Assembly: GCA_965205155.1 (NCBI GenBank)
Contig: OZ242033.1
Coordinates: forward strand, 2,356,001 to 2,420,000
Length of the DNA: 64,000 nucleotides
Direction: 5' to 3'
DNA from: Aldehydirespirator sp965205155
GTDB taxonomy: Bacteria; Actinomycetota; Acidimicrobiia; Acidimicrobiales; Aldehydirespiratoraceae
The notes beneath the pieces were generated by a model. That model ran no database searches. It was given only the letters and a program-made list of their open reading frames with translations, and was not told the origin of the DNA. Below, in pieces: positions 60,137 through 64,000 of this stretch (the stretch's first letter is position 1; the number at the start of each line of letters is the position of its first letter). The translations under genes were made by a program, and so were the position numbers.

Positions 60137-61558
60137 TCAGGCGCTCGCCTCGATGAGGTCCCACAGCGCGTCGACATCGTCCTCCGTCGTCCAGGTGGAG
60201 CCGACCGAGATCCGCAGGAAGCGTCGCCCGTCGACCTCCGACGGGGTCACGTAGAAGCGACCGTCGGCGTTGACGGCAGTCGCCAGTGCGTCGGTTGCTG
60301 CGTCGCCGTCGCGATGCACGAACGACACCAGCGCGAAGTGCACCGGCGCGATGCGCTCCAGCCGGGGATGGCCGTCGATGCGGTCTGCCAGCCCTCGGGC
60401 CCAGCCCACATGGCTGCGGATCATCCGCCGCAGGCCCTCGGCACCGAAGCCGCGCAGCACGAACCACAGCTTGAGGGCCCGGAACGGTCGGCCCAGGGGC
60501 GCGTGCCAGTCGCGGTAGTCGATCACCTGCCCCGACTCCGATGCCGGGTTGCGCAGGTAGGGGGGCAGCACACTGAGGGTCTCGATCAGCGGCCGGCGGT
60601 CGGCGACCCACATCACCGAGCACTCGAGGTTGGTGGCCAGCCACTTGTGAGGGTTGAACGTGTAACTGTCGACCAGTTCAAGGCCGTCGTGGTGGTGCCG
60701 GAACTCGTCGCAGATCATGGCCGAGCCGCCGTAGGCGGCGTCGACGTGGTGCCACATCTGCTCGGTCCGGGCGATCTCGCCGAGACGACGCAGGGGATCG
60801 ACGGCTGCGGTGCCGGTCGTGCCCACGTTGGAGCCGAGAAAGGCCGGCACCAGGCCCGATCGGCGGTCGGCGGTGACCGCTGCGACCAGCGCTTCGGGCC
60901 GGGCCGCGAACTCGGAGTCCACGTCCAGCAGGCGGATGTGGCCGAACCCGGTCATCGTCGCTCCCTTTTCAAGCGACGAGTGGGCCTGACTGGAGGTGTA
61001 GGCCACCATCTTCTCGGCCGGCGCTCCGGTGCGCTCACGGCACAGCTCGCGGGCCACCACCATGGCGGTGTGGGTGGCGGTCGAGGCACCGGCCTGGAGC
61101 ACCCCGCCGCCCGGTCCGGTCGTCTTCCACGACTGGGGCACGTCCAGCAGGTCGACCAGCCAGTCGAGCACGTGGCTCTCGATCTCGGTGGCCGCGGGGG
61201 AGGTCGACCACAGCATCCCCTGGACACCGATCCCGGCCGCGGCCAACTCACCGAGCACGGCCGGCGGCGAGGTCTGGGCCGGGAAGAAGGCGAACCATCC
61301 CGGATGCTGCCAGTGGGTAAGGCCCGGCACCACCACCCGGTCCAGATCGGCCAGAACCGCGTCGAAAGGCTCTGGCCGCTCGGGGGCGCTGTCGGGGAGC
61401 TTGGCCCGCACCTCGCCCGGCTCCACCGCCTCGCGTACCGGCCTGCTGCCGAGCCCCGCTAGGTAGTCGGTCACCCAGTCCACCAGAGCATGGGCGTTGC
61501 GGCGGAATGCCTCGAGATCGAGCGGGTCGGGCGTCGGCACCTGCTCCGGCTGCATCAT
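60137..61558 (-). CDS. PLP-dependent group II decarboxylase (aromatic-L-amino-acid decarboxylase-like)
   Basis: A fold-type I PLP enzyme of 473 residues that should decarboxylate an amino acid, most likely aromatic. Lys305 in FNPHKWLATN binds PLP, Asp273 in HVDAAYGGSAM contacts the pyridine N, and His193 in SSQAHSSLEKGA stacks on the ring. The motif THWQHPGWFAFFPA near residue 81 is the substrate-pocket region typical of DOPA/tryptophan decarboxylases. The start is ATG 61558 (ATG 61555 equally possible). It is divergent from the thiol peroxidase, with a palindrome between them. Confidence 0.9.
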   Translation of the reverse strand: MMQPEQVPTPDPLDLEAFRRNAHALVDWVTDYLAGLGSRPVREAVEPGEVRAKLPDSAPERPEPFDAVLADLDRVVVPGLTHWQHPGWFAFFPAQTSPPAVLGELAAAGIGVQGMLWSTSPAATEIESHVLDWLVDLLDVPQSWKTTGPGGGVLQAGASTATHTAMVVARELCRERTGAPAEKMVAYTSSQAHSSLEKGATMTGFGHIRLLDVDSEFAARPEALVAAVTADRRSGLVPAFLGSNVGTTGTAAVDPLRRLGEIARTEQMWHHVDAAYGGSAMICDEFRHHHDGLELVDSYTFNPHKWLATNLECSVMWVADRRPLIETLSVLPPYLRNPASESGQVIDYRDWHAPLGRPFRALKLWFVLRGFGAEGLRRMIRSHVGWARGLADRIDGHPRLERIAPVHFALVSFVHRDGDAATDALATAVNADGRFYVTPSEVDGRRFLRISVGSTWTTEDDVDALWDLIEASA

Positions 61559-61590
61559 TGGGATGGTAACGCCGGGCCCCGGTAGCCTCC

Positions 61591-61606
61591 GATCTGCACA
61601 CAGATC
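61591..61606. promoter_or_regulatory. Perfect palindrome in a divergent intergenic region, possible operator
   Basis: GATCTG-CACA-CAGATC (six-base arms, four-base centre) lies in the 116-bp gap between the decarboxylase and thiol peroxidase starts. Dyads like this are typical of dimeric repressor sites, but no regulator gene is adjacent. Confidence 0.35.
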
Positions 61607-61674
61607 ATTCGTCACGCACCCGGTGTGGCGACCCGTCGAGTGCAAGACCGAGATCAGATTCGAAGGAGACATCC

Positions 61675-62175
61675 GTGGCCACAACCGCATTCAAGGGCAA
61701 TCCCGTCCACACGAGCGGCGATTTGCCGGCCGCCGGTTCGGCGGCCCCCGCGTTCACCCTGACCGGAGGCGACCTCGGCGCCGTGACGTCGGAGAGCCTG
61801 CTCGGTGGCCGAGTAGTGCTGAACGTCTTCCCGTCGATAGACACGCCCGTCTGCGCCCAGAGCGTGCGCGCCTTCAACGAGCGCGCCGCCGGCATGGAGG
61901 ACACCACCGTCGTGTGCGTATCGGCCGACCTGCCGTTCGCGGCGGGACGGTTCTGTGAGGCCGAGGGCATCGAGAACGTGACTACTGCCTCGACCTTCCG
62001 CAATGCGGAGTTTCTCGACGACTACGGGGTCGGCATCGCCGGCGGTCCTCTGGCCGGTCTGTGCGCCCGGGCGGTGGTGGTGATCGGCGCCGACGGCAAC
62101 GTGCTGCACTCCCAGCTCGTGGACGAGATCACCCACGAGCCCGACTACGACGCCGCCATCGCCGCACTGGGCTGA
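61675..62175 (+). CDS. tpx: Thiol peroxidase (atypical 2-Cys peroxiredoxin)
   Basis: It reduces hydrogen peroxide and lipid hydroperoxides with thioredoxin. The 166 residues start at GTG 61675 after GGAGA. Peroxidatic Cys60 lies in FPSIDTPVCAQSVR and resolving Cys94 in FCEAEGIENV; this spacing and numbering are as in other Tpx proteins. NVTTASTFRNAEFLDDYGV and the C-terminal VLHSQLVDEITHEPDY are typical. Cytoplasmic. With the Fe-SOD it is the second oxidative-stress gene in the window. Confidence 0.95.
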   Translation: MATTAFKGNPVHTSGDLPAAGSAAPAFTLTGGDLGAVTSESLLGGRVVLNVFPSIDTPVCAQSVRAFNERAAGMEDTTVVCVSADLPFAAGRFCEAEGIENVTTASTFRNAEFLDDYGVGIAGGPLAGLCARAVVVIGADGNVLHSQLVDEITHEPDYDAAIAALG

Positions 62176-62180
62176 GACGG

Positions 62181-62199
62181 CCGGCTGGCGCTGAGCCGG
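62181..62199 (+). terminator. Small GC hairpin after tpx, weak terminator candidate
   Basis: CCGGCT (62181-62186) pairs with AGCCGG (62194-62199) across a seven-base loop just after the tpx stop and before a convergent gene. No U-tract. Confidence 0.3.
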
Positions 62200-62229
62200 G
62201 GGATCAAGCCTGCCGCGTATGGAGTCCTG

Positions 62230-63210
62230 CTAGTTGCGAGAGACGACAACCTCGCAGCCAGGGACCTCGGGCTCGTCGTCGATCATCGCGGCCGGAAACC
62301 CGGGGGCCAGTACCGACACACCGGTGGCCTCCTCCAGGCGCCGAACGACGTTCGGGGACCACTCCCTCGGCCCGTAGCGGGCCGCAGCGTCCTCGAAGAT
62401 GTCGATCAGGACCGGCGACAGCTCCAGAGGCACGCCGGCCCGCTCGGCCACTGCGGCGAACAGCGACAGGTCCTTCTGAACCAGGTCCATGGTGAAGTTG
62501 ATGTCGCGGCTGCCGTTGAGAATCACCTGGCTCTCGGTCTCATGTACGAATGAGTTGCCCGAGGAGATGCGGATCGCTTCGTAGGCAGTGTTGAGATCGA
62601 TGCTGGCCAGCTTGGAGGTGACCAGCGCCTCGCATAGCGACACCAGGTTGGCGGTGGCCAGATAGTTGGTGACGACCTTCAGTATCGAGGCCGAGCCGAT
62701 GGGGCCAGCGTGCAGGATGTTGCGGCCCATGGCGGTGAGAACGGGCAAAGCCCGCTCAAAGGTGGGCCGGTCGCAGCCCGCGAAGATAGAGATGTTGCCG
62801 GTGGCGGCTCGGTGGCAGCCGCCCGACACCGGGCAGTCCACCGCCACGCCCCCGGCGTCCTCCACCAGCGCGGCCAGCCGCCGTACCTCTGCCTCGTCGG
62901 TCGTGCTCATCTCGGCCCAGATCGGGGGTTCTCCGTCGCCGCGACCTGCCCGGGAGGCCAGGCCTGCCAGGATCCCATCGCTGGCCTCCATCACCACGGC
63001 GCTGGCCGCGGGACTGGGAAGGCAAGTGATCACCATGTCGGCCTCAGCAGCCATCCTGGCCGGGCTGTCGGCCCAGCCCGCGCCCTTGGCCTCCAGCGTT
63101 GCCGCGGCCGACCGGTCTAGGTCGCGCACCACGAGGTCGAAGCCATTGCGCAGCAGGCTGCCGGCCAGCTTCGACCCCACGTTGCCCAATCCGATGAAGC
63201 CCACTCGCAT
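62230..63210 (-). CDS. NAD(P)-dependent beta-hydroxyacid dehydrogenase (HIBADH family)
   Basis: The 326 residues from ATG 63210 (GGGGGG six bases upstream) have the Rossmann motif GFIGLGNVGSKLA, the signature DCPVSGG at 125-131 and catalytic Lys178 in SILKVVTNYL. After the second strand the sequence is RDLDRS (Asp30 and Asp32), suggesting NAD rather than the NADP preference inferred for the homologue at 19855. The C-terminal helix extension (ATGVSVLAPGFPAAM) is about 30 residues longer than in typical HIBADH. It is divergent from the phosphotransferase gene across 84 bp. Substrate unknown. Confidence 0.87.
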   Translation of the reverse strand: MRVGFIGLGNVGSKLAGSLLRNGFDLVVRDLDRSAAATLEAKGAGWADSPARMAAEADMVITCLPSPAASAVVMEASDGILAGLASRAGRGDGEPPIWAEMSTTDEAEVRRLAALVEDAGGVAVDCPVSGGCHRAATGNISIFAGCDRPTFERALPVLTAMGRNILHAGPIGSASILKVVTNYLATANLVSLCEALVTSKLASIDLNTAYEAIRISSGNSFVHETESQVILNGSRDINFTMDLVQKDLSLFAAVAERAGVPLELSPVLIDIFEDAAARYGPREWSPNVVRRLEEATGVSVLAPGFPAAMIDDEPEVPGCEVVVSRN

Positions 63211-63294
63211 GATCGACCCCCCTGGCGGTGTGTTCGGCGGCATCTGGCGCGGCCGCCGTTTGCAATCGAGTTGCGGTCCGGCGACGCTAGCGCC

Positions 63295-64000
63295 GTGGCC
63301 CGAGCACCGAAGGGAATCGATCCGGAGCCGGTTACCGCGTGGTTGGCAGCCGAGGTGGGAGTGTCTCCGCCGCTCGACTTCGAGTCCATCGCGGGAGGGG
63401 CGTCCAACCTCACCTTCGTGGTCACCGACGCCGACGGCCGTCGGGTAGTGCTGAGGCGCCCGCCGACGGGCCATGTGCTGGCCAGCGCCCACGACATGAC
63501 CCGCGAGCACCGGGTGATCTCGGCTCTGGCGCCCGCGCCTGTGCCGGTGCCGCCCGTGCTCGGGCTGTGCACCGATCCGGCTGTCAACGGGGCCGACTTC
63601 TACGTGATGGACTTCGTGGAGGGCTCGGTCGTGTTCGACCGGGCCGACGCCACCGCGGTGGACGAGGCGGTCCGCCCCGTGATGGCTCAAGCGATCATCG
63701 ACACCCTCGCCGATCTGCACTCGCTGAACCCCGACGAGGTCGGTCTGGGAGATCTGGGCCGCCGCGAGGGCTACTGCGCCCGCCAGCTGAGGCGCTGGCA
63801 GCGTCAGGTGGACGAGGGCTCCGACCGTGACCTTCCCCTGGTGCGCGAGCTGCACGACCGGCTGGTGGCGTCGATCCCCGAGCAGCAGGGGGTGGGGATC
63901 GTCCACGGCGACTACCGCCTCGACAACTGCATCATGGCGTCGGACGGCTCGGTGGCAGCGGTCCTTGACTGGGAGTTGTGCACCCTCGGCGATGTACTGA
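63295..64000 (+). CDS. APH-like phosphotransferase (ACAD10-type), cut by window end
   Basis: From GTG 63295, 235 residues are visible and the gene runs off the right edge. The kinase fold is clear: the nucleotide loop IAGGASNLTF with the Lys/Arg strand VVLRRPP, the Brenner catalytic motif IVHGDYRLDN (His204, Asp206, Asn211) and the metal Asp225 in AVLDWELCTLGD. This subfamily (aminoglycoside phosphotransferase-like proteins linked with acyl-CoA dehydrogenases, as in human ACAD10/11) phosphorylates 4-hydroxyacyl-CoA or related substrates. That fits the acyl-CoA oxidation genes nearby. Confidence 0.85.
   Translation, partial: MARAPKGIDPEPVTAWLAAEVGVSPPLDFESIAGGASNLTFVVTDADGRRVVLRRPPTGHVLASAHDMTREHRVISALAPAPVPVPPVLGLCTDPAVNGADFYVMDFVEGSVVFDRADATAVDEAVRPVMAQAIIDTLADLHSLNPDEVGLGDLGRREGYCARQLRRWQRQVDEGSDRDLPLVRELHDRLVASIPEQQGVGIVHGDYRLDNCIMASDGSVAAVLDWELCTLGDVL

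Overview
The window is very GC-rich, with short intergenic gaps and frequent ATGA start/stop overlaps. It carries a Tad (type IVc) pilus locus of actinobacterial style and many acyl-CoA dehydrogenases. Together these point to an actinobacterium. An uncultured Acidimicrobiia-like organism, perhaps marine or host-associated, is my best guess from gene content only. I see no rRNA, tRNA, CRISPR array or transposase.

Region 1 (1-19.6 kb) is a Tad pilus locus: the end of a TadZ/CpaE-like gene, the TadA/CpaF ATPase, TadB, TadC, a Flp-like pilin, an oppositely oriented TadE-like gene, an orphan sugar-binding-type lipoprotein, a second TadE/G-like gene, a 3550-residue protein and a prepilin peptidase. 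The 3550-residue protein starts as a TadE-type minor pilin and continues as about 27 Calx-beta domains. This giant pilin-adhesin fusion is the most striking object in the window. A small repeat-bearing protein with a possible HTH follows.

Region 2 (19.8-30.9 kb) is catabolic: a beta-hydroxyacid dehydrogenase, Fe-type superoxide dismutase, SMP-30 lactonase, phytanoyl-CoA dioxygenase-like protein, amidohydrolase, arylsulfatase, a pair of acyl-CoA dehydrogenases and a ROK sugar kinase. The sulfatase leader contains interleaved inverted repeats.

Region 3 (30.9-53.6 kb) encodes mostly exported proteins. Two Cys-rich RCC1-like lipoproteins, each with 14 repeats, flank a YceI / cytochrome c / PHM-type copper monooxygenase fusion. 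Next come an LVIVD-propeller protein with a perfect 1126-bp internal duplication, a sensor kinase fused to a response regulator with a DNA-binding output, three tandem GH16-like glycosidases, a large beta-sandwich protein, a membrane-anchored sulfite-oxidase-fold protein and a coiled-coil membrane protein. Fragments of GH16 and RCC1 genes lie between them, so duplication and decay have been active here.

Region 4 (53.6-64 kb) is a minus-strand operon (acyl-CoA dehydrogenase, AMACR-like CoA transferase, double-hotdog MaoC hydratase, second acyl-CoA dehydrogenase) for branched or steroid-like acyl-CoA oxidation. It is followed by a HpcH/HpaI aldolase, a crotonase, a PLP-dependent decarboxylase, thiol peroxidase, a second beta-hydroxyacid dehydrogenase and the start of an ACAD10-type phosphotransferase.

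Tandem duplication recurs at every scale (32 bp, 34 bp at 72-bp offset, 42 bp, 66 bp, about 1.4 kb and whole genes), twice exactly over a ribosome binding site and start codon.
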